From Bacillus sp. ISL-18 (GTDB taxonomy: Bacteria > Bacillota > Bacilli > Bacillales > Cytobacillaceae): a stretch of DNA of 64,000 bases. Location of the stretch: contig NZ_JAGGQG010000009.1 of the NCBI RefSeq assembly GCF_018613415.1, positions 1-64,000 on the forward strand. The letters run 5' to 3'. The position numbers and the translations under genes were made by a program. This document shows, piece after piece, positions 54,526 to 63,718 of the stretch. Each line of letters begins with the position of its first letter. The stretch's first letter is position 1. The notes beneath the pieces were generated by a model, which had not been told where the DNA came from, ran no database searches, and worked only from the letters and a program-made list of their open reading frames with translations.

Positions 54526-55356
54526 TTATTCTGCTGGTTTTAGTGGTCCGTAAAAATAGGAAGCCGTAGCTCCACCGTCAATAAGGAAATCTGCCCCTGT
54601 GATGAACGCTCCCTGCGGCCTCATCAGCAGTTCAGCCACATTGGCAACCTCATCAGCTGTTCCTGGTCGTCCGGCAGGGCAACGGGCAAACATATTCTTA
54701 TAGAACTCTCCTCTTGGACCGTTGAACTCGTCTATAGCGAGTGGCGTTACGATAATTCCTGGAGAAATGGAATTGATACGAGCGTCTTTTTCTCCCCAGC
54801 GTATAGATTCAAACATAACCCGCTTTACATTGCACCGTTTTGCCATTTGATAAGCGTGCAACGTATCCTTGATATTTTCAGGCCGAAGGACTTCCAAACT
54901 AAGGAGTTCTTCAGTTGGTGTCGTTGCCAGCTGTTCATCAATTTCAACTCCCAATTGAGGCATTCTGTGTCCAGACTGACTGGATATTGTCACACCAACG
55001 CCTCCAGGAGCTATAACCTTTCCTACTTCCTCCAGCAATACTGCCGTTCCGTATAAATCCACCTTCAAAATGGTTTCAATAGGTGCCTGACTAGGTGATA
55101 CGCCAGCTGCATTGATAAGAGCAGTGATTTCACCATACTTCTGACCTTCTGCAATCAGATTTAAAATTGATTCTCTGGAGGAAATGTCCGTTTCGACAGG
55201 GACCACATCAAATCCCGCTTCTTTCATAATTTTTGCAATAGCCTTGGCGTTATCAAGGTTCTTATCCCCCACAATAATTTTCTTACCAAAACCGATTCTT
55301 CTAGTTATCGCCATGCCAATCTGTCCAGCACCTGTCCAAAGTACAACTTCTTTCAT
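54526..55356 (-). CDS. Short-chain dehydrogenase/reductase
   Basis: 276 residues. Cofactor motif LWTGAGQIGMAITRRIG near the N-terminus (TGxGxxG form), NAAGVSPSQ, catalytic Ser in ISSQSGHRM, and YQMAKR as the Tyr-x3-Lys. The C-terminal ISPGIIVTPL and FITGADFLIDGGAT are typical of SDRs. About 40 residues of insert precede the catalytic Tyr. ATG with AGGAGG site. Substrate unknown. Same direction as the next SDR, 50 bases apart. Confidence 0.88.
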   Translation of the reverse strand: MKEVVLWTGAGQIGMAITRRIGFGKKIIVGDKNLDNAKAIAKIMKEAGFDVVPVETDISSRESILNLIAEGQKYGEITALINAAGVSPSQAPIETILKVDLYGTAVLLEEVGKVIAPGGVGVTISSQSGHRMPQLGVEIDEQLATTPTEELLSLEVLRPENIKDTLHAYQMAKRCNVKRVMFESIRWGEKDARINSISPGIIVTPLAIDEFNGPRGEFYKNMFARCPAGRPGTADEVANVAELLMRPQGAFITGADFLIDGGATASYFYGPLKPAE

Positions 55357-55406
55357 TATATATCCTCCTTATTTTTATTCTAGGTTCAAGTTACTTTATA
55401 ATGGTC

Positions 55407-56147
55407 TTACCGTTCCTGTGATGTTGGACGGATGATCATTTCATTAATTGCTACATCAGCTGGCTGTTCTATAGCAAAAGCAATGGCACGAGCAATCGCA
55501 TCAGCATCAATCGCACCTTCATAGATTTTATCTATTCCTGGTTTGAGATCCATATCTGTAATTGAATTGGTTAATTCAGTCGTTACTGCTCCTGGTGAGA
55601 TAATGGTGGAACGAATATTGTTCCCAGCCTCTTCTTTACGAAGACCTTCCGAAATCGCACGTACAGCATGCTTCGTTCCAGCATAAACAGTACTACCAAC
55701 TCCTACAACATGTCCTGCTACAGAAGAAACGTTAATAATATGACCTGATTTTTGTTCCCTCATTGTGGGAAGAACGGCAGCGATACCATAAAGTACGCCT
55801 TTGATGTTTACATCGATCATCTTGTTCCAATCATCCACTTTTTTCTTATAAAGAAACGAATGTGGCATGACCCCTGCGTTGTTTACTAAAACATCTATTT
55901 TCCCAAACTCTTTAAGAGCTAACTCGGCAAGCTTTTCCATTTGTTCATGAGAAGTGACATCTGTTACCTTATAAATTGCTTGACCACCACTATTTTGAAT
56001 CTCTTCTTGCAATTTCTTTAATCGATCTTCACGACGAGCAGCTAAAACCAACTTCGCACCTTTAGATGCAAGTTCTTTCGCAGTAGCCTCGCCGATCCCA
56101 CTAGAAGCACCAGTAATGATTACAACCTTCGCTTGAATATTAGACAT
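55407..56147 (-). CDS. Short-chain dehydrogenase/reductase (classical)
   Basis: 246 residues: [15 protein letters not shown] cofactor loop, [20 protein letters not shown] Ser segment ([12 protein letters not shown]), [10 protein letters not shown] as Tyr-x3-Lys, and [11 protein letters not shown]. Similar to the YdfG-like NADP-dependent hydroxy-acid/serine dehydrogenase-like group. ATG 56147 with AAAGGATGG upstream preferred over ATG 56159. Belongs to the redox island; probably co-transcribed with the SDR downstream. Confidence 0.88.
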   Translation of the reverse strand: MSNIQAKVVIITGASSGIGEATAKELASKGAKLVLAARREDRLKKLQEEIQNSGGQAIYKVTDVTSHEQMEKLAELALKEFGKIDVLVNNAGVMPHSFLYKKKVDDWNKMIDVNIKGVLYGIAAVLPTMREQKSGHIINVSSVAGHVVGVGSTVYAGTKHAVRAISEGLRKEEAGNNIRSTIISPGAVTTELTNSITDMDLKPGIDKIYEGAIDADAIARAIAFAIEQPADVAINEMIIRPTSQER

Positions 56148-56283
56148 ATTACATACCATCCTTTCAACAAAAAATAAATATAGTTTGTTTACCCTTTATG
56201 TTTAAAGTTGAATTAAGAGCATAGTCAAATTCGGGAGAGTGATAAGATTAAAGAGCTTATTTTACAATTTATTGTGCCGCTTT

Positions 56284-56925
56284 TTAATAAAACACGGGTT
56301 TATCCTCTTCCGTATTGGGTTTGCTAACACCCCAACTGCTACGAACACCCCATTCTGGCGATTCGGCTATTTTGACAACCAAAGCGGCAATACTTTTGCG
56401 AGAAACCTCGGTTCCCAATAGCGGTTCACCCTTTTCGGTTATTTCGTAATCCACTTCTTTTTTGTTCGTGAACCAAGTACATCTTAAAATCGTGTAATTA
56501 ATATCTGATTCTTCTAGGATGTTGGCCGCTTTTCGCCAATATTCCATTCCTCTGCCAACCATGTACTTATTCCATTCCCCGAACTTCCCAGGTACTTCGT
56601 CATAAATCCCTAAAATATTAATAAAAATCCCCCTTTTAACACCCGTGGCATGCATTGCATCGATTATGTTTTGAGTTTTTTGAACAATATCTGAGCCACC
56701 AATGTTAGCATAGACAACATCTTGTCCATCCATTGCTACTTTCAACTTAGCAACATCGTTTACGTCACCTTCAATGACACGTTCCCGACCTAGATCAACG
56801 ATTTTTAGTCTCCTTGAGTTACGTAGATAAAGTGTCAACTGAGTATCAGTTTCCTTTAGAAATAAATTAATAGCAATACGTGCAACTTGGCCATTTGCAC
56901 CTAGGATTAAAACATTAGTCAACAT
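56284..56925 (-). CDS. NmrA-like NAD(P)-binding reductase, copy 1
   Basis: 213 residues, atypical SDR. GANGQVARIAINLFLKETDTQ carries the NADP loop GxxGxxA, with LRNSRRLKIVDL after it and a late TILRCTWFTN segment. About two thirds identical by eye to the protein at 60649..61236, including the C-terminal RSSWGVSKP/RSSLGVNKP. Divergent from a TetR gene across operator copy 2, so it is the probable target of that repressor. May act on flavin or quinone substrates; not determinable. Confidence 0.85.
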   Translation of the reverse strand: MLTNVLILGANGQVARIAINLFLKETDTQLTLYLRNSRRLKIVDLGRERVIEGDVNDVAKLKVAMDGQDVVYANIGGSDIVQKTQNIIDAMHATGVKRGIFINILGIYDEVPGKFGEWNKYMVGRGMEYWRKAANILEESDINYTILRCTWFTNKKEVDYEITEKGEPLLGTEVSRKSIAALVVKIAESPEWGVRSSWGVSKPNTEEDKPVFY

Positions 56926-57059
56926 AAACCCTCCTCCATTTATTTTTTTAAGTGGTAAAATTAGAAAATAATCAAAACTGCTTTTAGAAAAAAAGTAACG
57001 AATGGTCAGTCCTTTTTTGTTAAATTTAAATAATTAAATATTGATTCAGTAATGAACAA

Positions 57060-57175
57060 CTGTTTATAATTATAAACAGAAATTGGATGCTTACAATTGT
57101 TAATTCAACTCAATATGACTAGTAATGAACAAATAAATTAAAATTGTTCAGTATCTTTTAAGAAAGTTTGGTGAA
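57060..57175 (+). repeat. TetR operator region repeat, copy 2
   Basis: Starts with the perfect 20-bp palindrome CTGTTTATAATTATAAACAG, then AATTGGATGCTTACAATTGT, ACAAAT, AAAATTGTTCAGTATC and TTTGGTGAA leading to the TetR start. Lies in the divergent NmrA-TetR spacer. Confidence 0.8.
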
Positions 57176-57182
57176 CCTTAAA

Positions 57183-57728
57183 ATGCCTAAAGTAGATAGA
57201 AGAATAGCCAAAAGCCAGGTAGCCATAAAAAATGCCTTGATTGAGTTAATGTCTGAAAAAAGTTTTGATGATATCACCATTCAGAACATATCCGATCACG
57301 CAAATGTTAGCAGAGGAACTATCTATCTTCATTACGTAGATAAATTCGATCTACTGGATAAGCTCATTGAAGAACATATTAACGAAATGGAAGAAATCTG
57401 TGAAGCAACCTCAGCTGCAGAGTATGCAGATGCGAATTTGCCCTGGTTTGAATACCTTGAAAATAATTATTTATTCTTTTCAACCATGTTAGCAAGCAAA
57501 GGTGCCCCTTCTTTTCGTAGGCAATTCCATGAGTTTCTCGTCGAAGAGTTCAAGGATGAAGTCAATATATCACAAGGAAAGAACCATGAGTTAAATGAAG
57601 ATGTTCTTCTTCAATTTATTGTCACTTCATATGTTGGAATTGTTGAATGGTGGATCACCAATGGGATGCCTTATCCAGCTCAAGTCATGGCAGAGCAAGT
57701 AGGAATTTTATTAGAGAGAAATCTGTAA
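57183..57728 (+). CDS. TetR-family regulator, copy A
   Basis: 181 residues. HTH near residues 25-47 (ITIQNISDHANVSRGTIYLHY), then DKFDLLDKLIEEHINE and a ligand-binding domain with YLFFSTMLASKGAPSFRRQF. The C-terminal EWWITNGMPY...VGILLE is of the TetR_C type common in Firmicutes. ATG 57183 has GGTGAA upstream, exactly as in the paralogue at 62040, also 181 residues. Probably represses itself and the divergent NmrA-like gene through the palindrome at 57060. Confidence 0.92.
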   Translation: MPKVDRRIAKSQVAIKNALIELMSEKSFDDITIQNISDHANVSRGTIYLHYVDKFDLLDKLIEEHINEMEEICEATSAAEYADANLPWFEYLENNYLFFSTMLASKGAPSFRRQFHEFLVEEFKDEVNISQGKNHELNEDVLLQFIVTSYVGIVEWWITNGMPYPAQVMAEQVGILLERNL

Positions 57729-57819
57729 TAATCTTTGAGTGATGATAAGCATCTAAACAAGCACAATAACTTTTCACTATTCTTTTTTTAGTGGAGGAGT
57801 ACCAGTTTTTTATAAAAGA

Positions 57820-57880
57820 AAAACCTAAATCACAAATTAGGAGACTTGAAAAGCCTCTCTTATTTAGCGATTTAGGTTTT
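57820..57880 (+). terminator. Large hairpin after TetR copy A
   Basis: AAAACCTAAATC and GATTTAGGTTTT (12-bp arms) enclose a smaller AGGAGA...TCTCTT hairpin. T-run at the end of the outer arm. Terminator-like. Confidence 0.55.
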
Positions 57881-57944
57881 GTCTGAATGACCAGTAACAA
57901 TCCATTTGGTTTTGCCTGTGTCGACTCAATATCTTGAACTTCTA

Positions 57945-58050
57945 TATCTAATTATAAATAGAAACAAAATACATGCAATTGTCAAATAATCTTGATTCGT
58001 GCAATAATGTACAAATCCCTTAAAGTTGTTAATTATCTTTCAACTAAGCT
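57945..58050 (+). repeat. TetR operator region repeat, copy 3 (orphan)
   Basis: Contains TCTAATTATAAATAGAAACA, CAATTGTCAAATAATCTTGA, TTCGTGCAATAATGTACAAA and GTTGTTAATTATC, very close to copy 5. No TetR gene follows; the end of an aldo/keto reductase gene on the other strand abuts it. Confidence 0.75.
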
Positions 58051-58058
58051 AATTTTGA

Positions 58059-59024
58059 TTAGAAATGTGTTTCGTCAATATCAAGTTTAGATAAAGCTAG
58101 ATTTAGGCTATCTAATTCTTCTTTTGTTAATTCTATATTCGCTCCACCTAAATTTTCTTCTAATCTGTTTAATTTTGTAGTACCTGGGATTGGAATAATA
58201 AATGGTTTTTGAGCTAATTCCCATGCTAATACAACTTGAGCAGATGTTGCATTTTTGCTTTCAGCAACTTCTGCAATTAAATTTAATAACGCTTGGTTAT
58301 GGTCAATGACTTCAGGTTTGAATCTACCCATGAAGCTTCTAAAGTCGCCTTCTTCATACCTTGTATCTTTTGTATATTTTCCGCTTAGGAAGCCATTTCC
58401 TAATGGACTGTACGCAACAAAAGAAATCCCTAACTCTTCACATAGATCAAATAATTGTTTTTCAGGTTCACGCCACATCATGGAATATTGATTTTCAATG
58501 GCAGCAATCGGACATACCGCATGTGCACGTTTCATATAATCAATTGGTGCATTCGATAATCCCCATGCTTTAATTTTTCCTTCATCCATTAATTCTTTCA
58601 TTGTTTCTGCAACAACTTCTGGTTCTACATTCGGATCAATACGATGTTGGTAAAACAAATCAATGCTATCTACTTTCAATCTTTTTAAGGAACCTTCTAC
58701 TTGTTCTCTAATGGATTCTGGTGTGCTATTTAAAATGTGTTGAAGACGGTCGTTTACAATTTCTGTTCCAATAATTCCAAATTTAGTCGCTATCACAACT
58801 TGATCTCTTATTGATGCAAGTGCTTCGCCCAATAATTCTTCATTGGATTCTCCATAAACCACTGCAGTATCAAAGAAGTTGCAACCCAGTTCAACAGCTC
58901 TACGAATTAACGTGATCATTTCATCACGGTCAGCTGGCTTTCCATAAGCATGGTCCATTCCCATGCAGCCTAAACCAATCGCAGATACATTTAAACCACT
59001 GTTCCCTAATGCTCTCATTTTCAT
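58059..59024 (-). CDS. Aldo/keto reductase (YghZ/AKR13-like)
   Basis: About 321 residues. MRALGNSGLNVSAIGLGCMGM start, FFDTAVVYGESNEELLG with catalytic Asp/Tyr, VIATKFG with Lys, DLFYQHRIDPNVEPE, and IPGTTKLNRLEENLG near the end. It is typical of the AKR group that reduces methylglyoxal-like aldehydes and aryl aldehydes. ATG 59024 has AGGAG 9 bases upstream; TTG 59033 is less likely. Operator copy 3 lies at its 3' end, not at its promoter. Confidence 0.9.
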   Translation of the reverse strand: MKMRALGNSGLNVSAIGLGCMGMDHAYGKPADRDEMITLIRRAVELGCNFFDTAVVYGESNEELLGEALASIRDQVVIATKFGIIGTEIVNDRLQHILNSTPESIREQVEGSLKRLKVDSIDLFYQHRIDPNVEPEVVAETMKELMDEGKIKAWGLSNAPIDYMKRAHAVCPIAAIENQYSMMWREPEKQLFDLCEELGISFVAYSPLGNGFLSGKYTKDTRYEEGDFRSFMGRFKPEVIDHNQALLNLIAEVAESKNATSAQVVLAWELAQKPFIIPIPGTTKLNRLEENLGGANIELTKEELDSLNLALSKLDIDETHF

Positions 59025-59082
59025 TTGTCTCAACTCCTAAAGAAGTATATCCTGCATGTATCCTACTCTAGTTCTCACTAAC

Positions 59083-59112
59083 AAAAAAGGAAGCAATACT
59101 AGCTCCCTTTTC
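59083..59112 (-). terminator. Terminator of the AKR gene at 59130
   Basis: Minus strand AAAAGGGAGC-TAGTATT-GCTTCCTTTTTT. Confidence 0.75.
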
Positions 59113-59129
59113 GCTTCAGTCTTTATTGT

Positions 59130-59975
59130 TTATCTGACTAGTCCTGTTATCATTTCAACCGTTTCAGGAGCGTAATGTGAGAAGAATAAACTTTGTTCTT
59201 GATCTAGTTTCGCAATTTTATCCATGTCTTCGTTTGATAAAGCAAAATCAAAGACATCAAAATTTTGAACCATTCGTTCTTTTGTTACCGTTTTAGGGAT
59301 GACAACAACATTCCGTTGAAGAAGATAACGTAGTCCCACTTGAGCAACGGTTTTACCATATTGCTCTCCAATCTCCTTTAGAGTTTCATTGGTAAAGAAA
59401 TCATTTCTTCCTTCTGCAAAAGGCCCCCAAGACTCAATTTGAGTCCCGTATTTTTCCATTATTTTTTGGGCTTGTTTTTGTTGATTAAATACATGTGTCT
59501 CGACCTGGTTCACCATTGGAGGGATTTCACTAAACTTAGCAATATCAATGAAACGGTCAGGGTAGAAATTACTTACACCAATTGCTTTGATTTTTCCTGC
59601 CTTATAATATTCTTCCATAGCACGATAAGTACCATAGTAATCATTAAATGGTTGATGAATTAATAGTAAATCAATGTAGTCTGTTTGCAGCTTTCGTAAA
59701 GACTCTTCTATTGATGCTTTAGCTTTCTCGTAGCCAGCATTAGAAATCCAAACTTTGGTTGTAATGAAGAATTCCGTGCGGGGTATACCACTTTTACGAA
59801 CCGCATTCCCTACAGCTTCTTCATTCCCATAAGCTTGAGCCGTATCGATCGAACGATACCCCACTTCAATTGCTGCACTGACGACACGTTCACATTCTTC
59901 AAGCTCAGGAATTTGATACACTCCAAAACCTAAAATTGGCATCTTAATTCCATTAGATAAAGTAACAGTTTCCAC
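59130..59975 (-). CDS. Aldo/keto reductase (AKR5-like)
   Basis: 281 residues. GFGVYQIPE, GYRSIDTAQAYGNEEAVGNA with catalytic Asp/Tyr, FITTKVWI with Lys, NQVETHVFNQQ, and VIPKTVTKERMVQN. Close to 2,5-diketo-gluconate reductase and YvgN/YtbE-type enzymes that reduce methylglyoxal and similar aldehydes with NADPH. GGAGG upstream of the ATG. Its 5' side carries the most degenerate operator copy (4). Confidence 0.9.
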   Translation of the reverse strand: METVTLSNGIKMPILGFGVYQIPELEECERVVSAAIEVGYRSIDTAQAYGNEEAVGNAVRKSGIPRTEFFITTKVWISNAGYEKAKASIEESLRKLQTDYIDLLLIHQPFNDYYGTYRAMEEYYKAGKIKAIGVSNFYPDRFIDIAKFSEIPPMVNQVETHVFNQQKQAQKIMEKYGTQIESWGPFAEGRNDFFTNETLKEIGEQYGKTVAQVGLRYLLQRNVVVIPKTVTKERMVQNFDVFDFALSNEDMDKIAKLDQEQSLFFSHYAPETVEMITGLVR

Positions 59976-60022
59976 GTAAATTCCTCCTTACGAATATACC
60001 CTTTGATGCATTAGGTAACATA

Positions 60023-60128
60023 TGTGTATAATTTAAATCCATAACTGAGATGTTACAATGGTTAAATGAGTATGATTTGTTGATTAATTCACAAATCCAA
60101 TAAAATCGTGTAATAAATTGTTTATATC
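60023..60128 (+). repeat. TetR operator region repeat, copy 4 (degenerate)
   Basis: Recognisable pieces only: GTGTATAATTTAAAT, TGTTACAATGGTTAA, GATTTGTTGATTAATTCACA, AAATCCAATAAAATCGTGT and ATTGTTTATATC, in the same order as in copies 2 and 5. No TetR gene follows. Confidence 0.5.
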
Positions 60129-60496
60129 TAATTACTTGTTGCTATGGCATTTACTGGGCACCAATCGACTCCACGTTTCTTAAAATGCATTTCCATTTTC
60201 ATACCCCAAGTGGTTCTAAAACCATAAATTCTAGCGTCAAGTTTGGTATCACAAATAAGAGCGGCCGTATTACCTTCTATTGTAATAGTTGTTTTTTGCG
60301 GCATGGTTTTGTAATATTTCATTTGTTCATTATCTATTTGTTGTAGCCATTCTCGCTTAGGTTGATGATAGCCAGTCATGTGTACTAATACATAATTGTC
60401 ATCAAGGATGTTATCTAAGCTTTGAATGTCCTTATTAACCATTGCATGATCAATCTGTTGATAAACAGCCAGGATTTTTTGTTTATCTTCGCTCAT
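60128..60496 (-). CDS. NTF2-like (SnoaL/DUF4440-type) protein
   Basis: 122 residues, one cone-shaped alpha+beta domain: ILAVYQQIDHAMVNKDIQSLDNILDDNYVLVHMTGY is the N-terminal helix-strand part, followed by KREWLQQI and TTITIEGNTAALI. Members are diverse isomerases or binding proteins. The C-terminal GVDWCPVNAIATSN is unusual. Probably co-transcribed with neighbouring reductases; function not determinable. Confidence 0.75.
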   Translation of the reverse strand: MSEDKQKILAVYQQIDHAMVNKDIQSLDNILDDNYVLVHMTGYHQPKREWLQQIDNEQMKYYKTMPQKTTITIEGNTAALICDTKLDARIYGFRTTWGMKMEMHFKKRGVDWCPVNAIATSN

Positions 60497-60584
60497 ATCT
60501 GTACGTTCAACCTCCTCTTAAGAATTCCCGAAGCGTTATTTTTACTAACAAAATTCTTAAATTTAATTGGAATTAATTCCTATT

Positions 60585-60621
60585 AAAACAACGGTAAATC
60601 ATACATTTACCGCTGTTTTTT
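60585..60621. terminator. Bidirectional terminator
   Basis: AAAACAACGGTAAAT and ATTTACCGCTGTTTT stem (one G-T), flanked by A and T tracts; ends the NmrA-like copy 2 gene on the minus strand. Confidence 0.8.
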
Positions 60622-60648
60622 ATTATATATTGATTATGCTAACCCTAC

Positions 60649-61236
60649 TTATTCAGGTTTATTTACACCCAAGCTGCTACGAACTTCCAATCCAGGCGTT
60701 ACAGCCAATTTTACAATCAAGTCAGCCATACTTTTTCGTGATACATCATGCCCTTTAAATGGCTCGCCTTTTTGAGTTGTCTCATAGTCAATTTCATCTA
60801 TATGGGTAAACCATCCTGGTCTCAAAATCGTATAGTCAAGGTCTGAGGCTTCAATAACCGCCGCTGATTTTCGATATGGATTTAAGATGCTACCATGACT
60901 TTCGCCTGGGACTTCATTATATATGCCCATTGAACTAACCCAAATGAGACGTTTAACACCTGTAGCGTCCATTGCATCCACAATTGTTTTTGCCATTTGT
61001 TCCAGATTACCTGCAAGATTGGCGTAGACAACATCCTGTCCAATCATCGCCTCTTTTAGTTTTTCAAGGTCCAAAACATCGCCTTCAATTACTCGGACAT
61101 AATTTGTATCAATGTTTCTTAGTCTTCGGGAGTTACGTAAATAAAGCGCCAACTGTGTATCAGTTTCTTTAAGGAACATATCAATAGCCACACGAGCAAG
61201 TGAACCGTTTGCTCCAATGATTAACACATTCGTCAT
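60649..61236 (-). CDS. NmrA-like NAD(P)-binding reductase, copy 2
   Basis: 195 residues, paralogue of 56284..56925. NVLIIGANGSLARVAIDMFLKE cofactor loop, LRNSRRLRNIDT, VIEGDVLDLEKLK, WVSSMGIYNEVPGE, and TILRPGWFTH. ATG 61236 has AAAGGAAG at good spacing; an ATG at 61254 does not. Lies two genes from the TetR at 62040, paralleling the NmrA/TetR pair at 56.9 kb, so the pair was probably duplicated as a block. Confidence 0.87.
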   Translation of the reverse strand: MTNVLIIGANGSLARVAIDMFLKETDTQLALYLRNSRRLRNIDTNYVRVIEGDVLDLEKLKEAMIGQDVVYANLAGNLEQMAKTIVDAMDATGVKRLIWVSSMGIYNEVPGESHGSILNPYRKSAAVIEASDLDYTILRPGWFTHIDEIDYETTQKGEPFKGHDVSRKSMADLIVKLAVTPGLEVRSSLGVNKPE

Positions 61237-61352
61237 ATTTAAACTTCCTTTCATTATATTATTTGGGAACCCCCAAGCAATCGATACAGTTTCCTTTAGG
61301 ATTCCCTTTTTGAACCAGTTTCTGTTTTAGGTAGATTCCGAATAAAAACAAA

Positions 61353-61793
61353 TTAGCTTTGTAATGTTCGTTTGTCATTAATGGAAAAGTGAGAAATACG
61401 GGTTTTGATTAACCAAGTTCCGTTTTGACGCACATACTCATCGTCATATCGGATACTGCTATCGGTGATGACTTCTTTCCCATCTTCTTCGCTCACTAAT
61501 TTAACTTGGCAGTAGGCAATACCTGTGGCAGTATTGCCATCAATTTTGACAGCTTGTTGTCCGTTCATATGAAATGAACGTTTAACATTAGCTGTGAAAC
61601 TTGTGAATACCTCTTCCAGTTGTTTCGTTCCTGAAATATCAAACAATAAATTATCGCCCATGTACACTTGAACTTTGGTATCAGGTGTAAATAAAGGCAT
61701 TTGACCTGGAATGTTTTTTTCATCGGCCAAATTTGAGAATGTATCAACTAATTCTTTTAATTCTGATTTTGCTTGTAATATTTCTAATGACAT
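61353..61793 (-). CDS. NTF2-like (SnoaL-type) protein
   Basis: 146 residues. ELKELVDTFSNLADEKNIPGQMPLFTPDTKVQVYMG forms the N-terminal helices and first strands, GTKQLEEVFTSF next, and the ending ..RISHFSINDKRTLQS. NTF2-like fold, possibly an enzyme on small hydrophobic substrates. AGGAGG before the ATG. It is divergent from TetR copy B across operator copy 5, and thus the best candidate target together with the NmrA-like gene downstream. Confidence 0.8.
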   Translation of the reverse strand: MSLEILQAKSELKELVDTFSNLADEKNIPGQMPLFTPDTKVQVYMGDNLLFDISGTKQLEEVFTSFTANVKRSFHMNGQQAVKIDGNTATGIAYCQVKLVSEEDGKEVITDSSIRYDDEYVRQNGTWLIKTRISHFSINDKRTLQS

Positions 61794-61918
61794 AGAATTT
61801 CCTCCTTATTTTTAACTTTTTTGTTCCTGTGATTTATAGCGAGTTAAGAACAGAAGATTGTTTCTTATTCCTCTATCTTGATGCCATAAATAATTCGCAT
61901 TGATGAATTATGTGACAT

Positions 61919-62033
61919 CTGTATATAATTATAAACAGAAACAGAATGCCTACAATTGTCAATTAATCTTGATTCGTGAAATAATGCACAAATCGATCAA
62001 AATTGTTCATAATCTTTTAGAAAGTTTGGTGAC
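61919..62033 (+). repeat. TetR operator region repeat, copy 5
   Basis: CTGTATATAATTATAAACAG (one base off the perfect palindrome of copy 2), then GAATGCCTACAATTGTCAAT, TAATCTTGATTCGTGAAATA, ATGCACAAATC, AAAATTGTTCATAATC and TTTGGTGA before TetR copy B. Confidence 0.8.
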
Positions 62034-62039
62034 TACATA

Positions 62040-62585
62040 ATGTCTAAGGTGGATAGGAGAATACTTAAATCTCAAGAAGCGATAAAAAAAGCTGTTATTG
62101 AACTGATGTCTGAAAAAAATTTTGATCAGATTACCATACAAGAAATTTCCGACAGAGCAAATGTCAGTCGAAGAACCATCTACCTTCATTACCTGGATAA
62201 ATTTGATTTGCTGGATAAACTTATTGAAGAACATATCAACGAACTAAAGGATTTGGCCGAATCCGCATCTGATATGGATTTTATCGATGGGAATCTGATC
62301 TGGTTTGAATACTTTGAAAATCATTATTTATTTTTTTCAACAATGTTAGCCAGTAAAGGGGCCCCTTCTTTTCGTAGGCAGTTCCTTGAGTTTGTTATCG
62401 AAGGGCTAAAAGGAGAAGTAAATGTAATAGAAGGAAAAAATCACGGTATAAATGAAGAGATCGTTCTTCGATTTATTGCAGGTGCTTATGTGGAATTAGT
62501 GGAATGGTGGTTTATGAATGGAATGCCTTATACGCATCAAATGATGGCGGAACAAGTGGGTATTTTGATTGAGAGGATTGTATAG
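62040..62585 (+). CDS. TetR-family regulator, copy B
   Basis: 181 residues, paralogous to copy A throughout (SKVDRRILKSQEAIKKAVIELMSEK; QEISDRANVSRRTIYLHY; YLFFSTMLASKGAPSFRRQF). The HTH recognition helix differs from copy A by only one or two residues (VSRRTIY versus VSRGTIY), so both may bind the same palindrome. ATG 62040 with GGTGA upstream. Followed by a terminator that begins direct repeat A. Confidence 0.92.
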   Translation: MSKVDRRILKSQEAIKKAVIELMSEKNFDQITIQEISDRANVSRRTIYLHYLDKFDLLDKLIEEHINELKDLAESASDMDFIDGNLIWFEYFENHYLFFSTMLASKGAPSFRRQFLEFVIEGLKGEVNVIEGKNHGINEEIVLRFIAGAYVELVEWWFMNGMPYTHQMMAEQVGILIERIV

Positions 62586-62603
62586 TTAAAAAACCCAAAC
62601 ATA

Positions 62604-62747
62604 ATAAACCCTGATTTCCTGCTTTATTTAGGGAATCAGGGTCTTGCTTTTTACAAAGCTATTACTAAAATATTATTACTTAGAACTTAAACCACCAACC
62701 ACAGGATGTTAAACATAAGACTCTTCCAAATACCCAACTTCTTCAGT
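62604..62747. repeat. Direct repeat A: decayed copy of an AKR 3' end with its terminator
   Basis: Aligns over about 144 bases with 63575..63718. The minus strand reads TEEVGYLEESYV-stop-HPVVGGL, a degraded form of the AKR tail TEEVAYLEEPYVPHPVVGAL. The first 40 bases are a CCCTGATT/AATCAGGG terminator, used by TetR copy B on +. Confidence 0.85.
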
Positions 62748-62793
62748 CATGTTTGTTCATCTGGATTCATACCTTCCCGTTAAAAATTACTGA

Positions 62794-63454
62794 CTACACG
62801 GACCGAGCGTGTCCTGCCTGTTCTTGAATTTCCTCTTGGGGTTTGGTTCTCCATAAAATAAAGAATGAAAATATCACGATGGCCAGACACACCCAAAAAA
62901 CATGGCGGAACCCTATAAACTGAGAAATAATACCGCCACCCATATTTCCCACTAACCTTCCGATGGTGGAGCCGTTAGAATAGATCGTTGTGGTCAAGCC
63001 TGGTGAATGTGGCAACAGATCCGTAAAATAGCTTAATCCATTTCCCATAACAATCGCCACAAATGTTGCCTGCAAAAGCTGAGCAACGGTCAGTTCCCAG
63101 GGATGGCCTGAAACGCTCAAGATGATGTAATAGATAACGGCAATCAAGCAGCTGCTCATCATAAGGACATGGTTTGATAATTTTTTGCCCAGGGCACCCA
63201 GCACATTTTCGGTCCAGCCCGCTATCCGAACGTTTTGCAATCAGGGAGTTTACAACCACACCACTTAATGAACTCACCGCCATGAAAACACCAAAAGCTC
63301 CCGTACTCATTCCTAAATCTTCAGTAGCATACAAGGATAAATACGGCTGGGTAATCGAAATTCCGATACCGACTAGCAACAAACTAATGACAAATAACCT
63401 ATATCCTTTAATTGCAAACAGGTTTTTTAAACGTGTAAACAATATTGCATCCAT
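62794..63454 (-). pseudogene. MFS sugar/drug efflux transporter with internal deletion
   Basis: The N-terminal fragment (GYRLFVISLLLVGIGISITQ to VVNSLIAKRSDSGLDRK, about 80 residues) is followed directly, in another frame, by a C-terminal fragment (GALGKKLSNHVLMMSSCLIA to RTKPQEEIQ, about 130 residues). A SET-type MFS protein has about 400 residues, so the middle six or so helices are missing and the join is out of frame. Flanked by the direct repeats A and B. Confidence 0.8.
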
Positions 63455-63574
63455 CCTTACTTCCTATATATAAGGCAGTTATATCCTTACTAATAATTGA
63501 ATCTATTTGTTTTATTGCTGCAACCCGAGGTGAATGTATAGCTAAAAAAACAGAAATCAGAAACCAGAAACCAT

Positions 63575-63718
63575 AAAAAACCCTAATCTCCTGCTTTATT
63601 TAGGAAAATAGGGTTTTGTTTTAAAAAAGCTATTGCTGAAACATTATTGCTTAGAACCTAAAGCACCAACCACAGGATGTGGAACATAAGGCTCTTCCAA
63701 GTACGCAACTTCTTCAGT
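63575..63718. repeat. Direct repeat B: AKR 3' end with terminator
   Basis: Intact counterpart of repeat A, comprising the terminator CCCTAATCTCCT...AGGAAAATAGGG and the last 25 codons of the AKR gene at the window edge. Confidence 0.85.
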
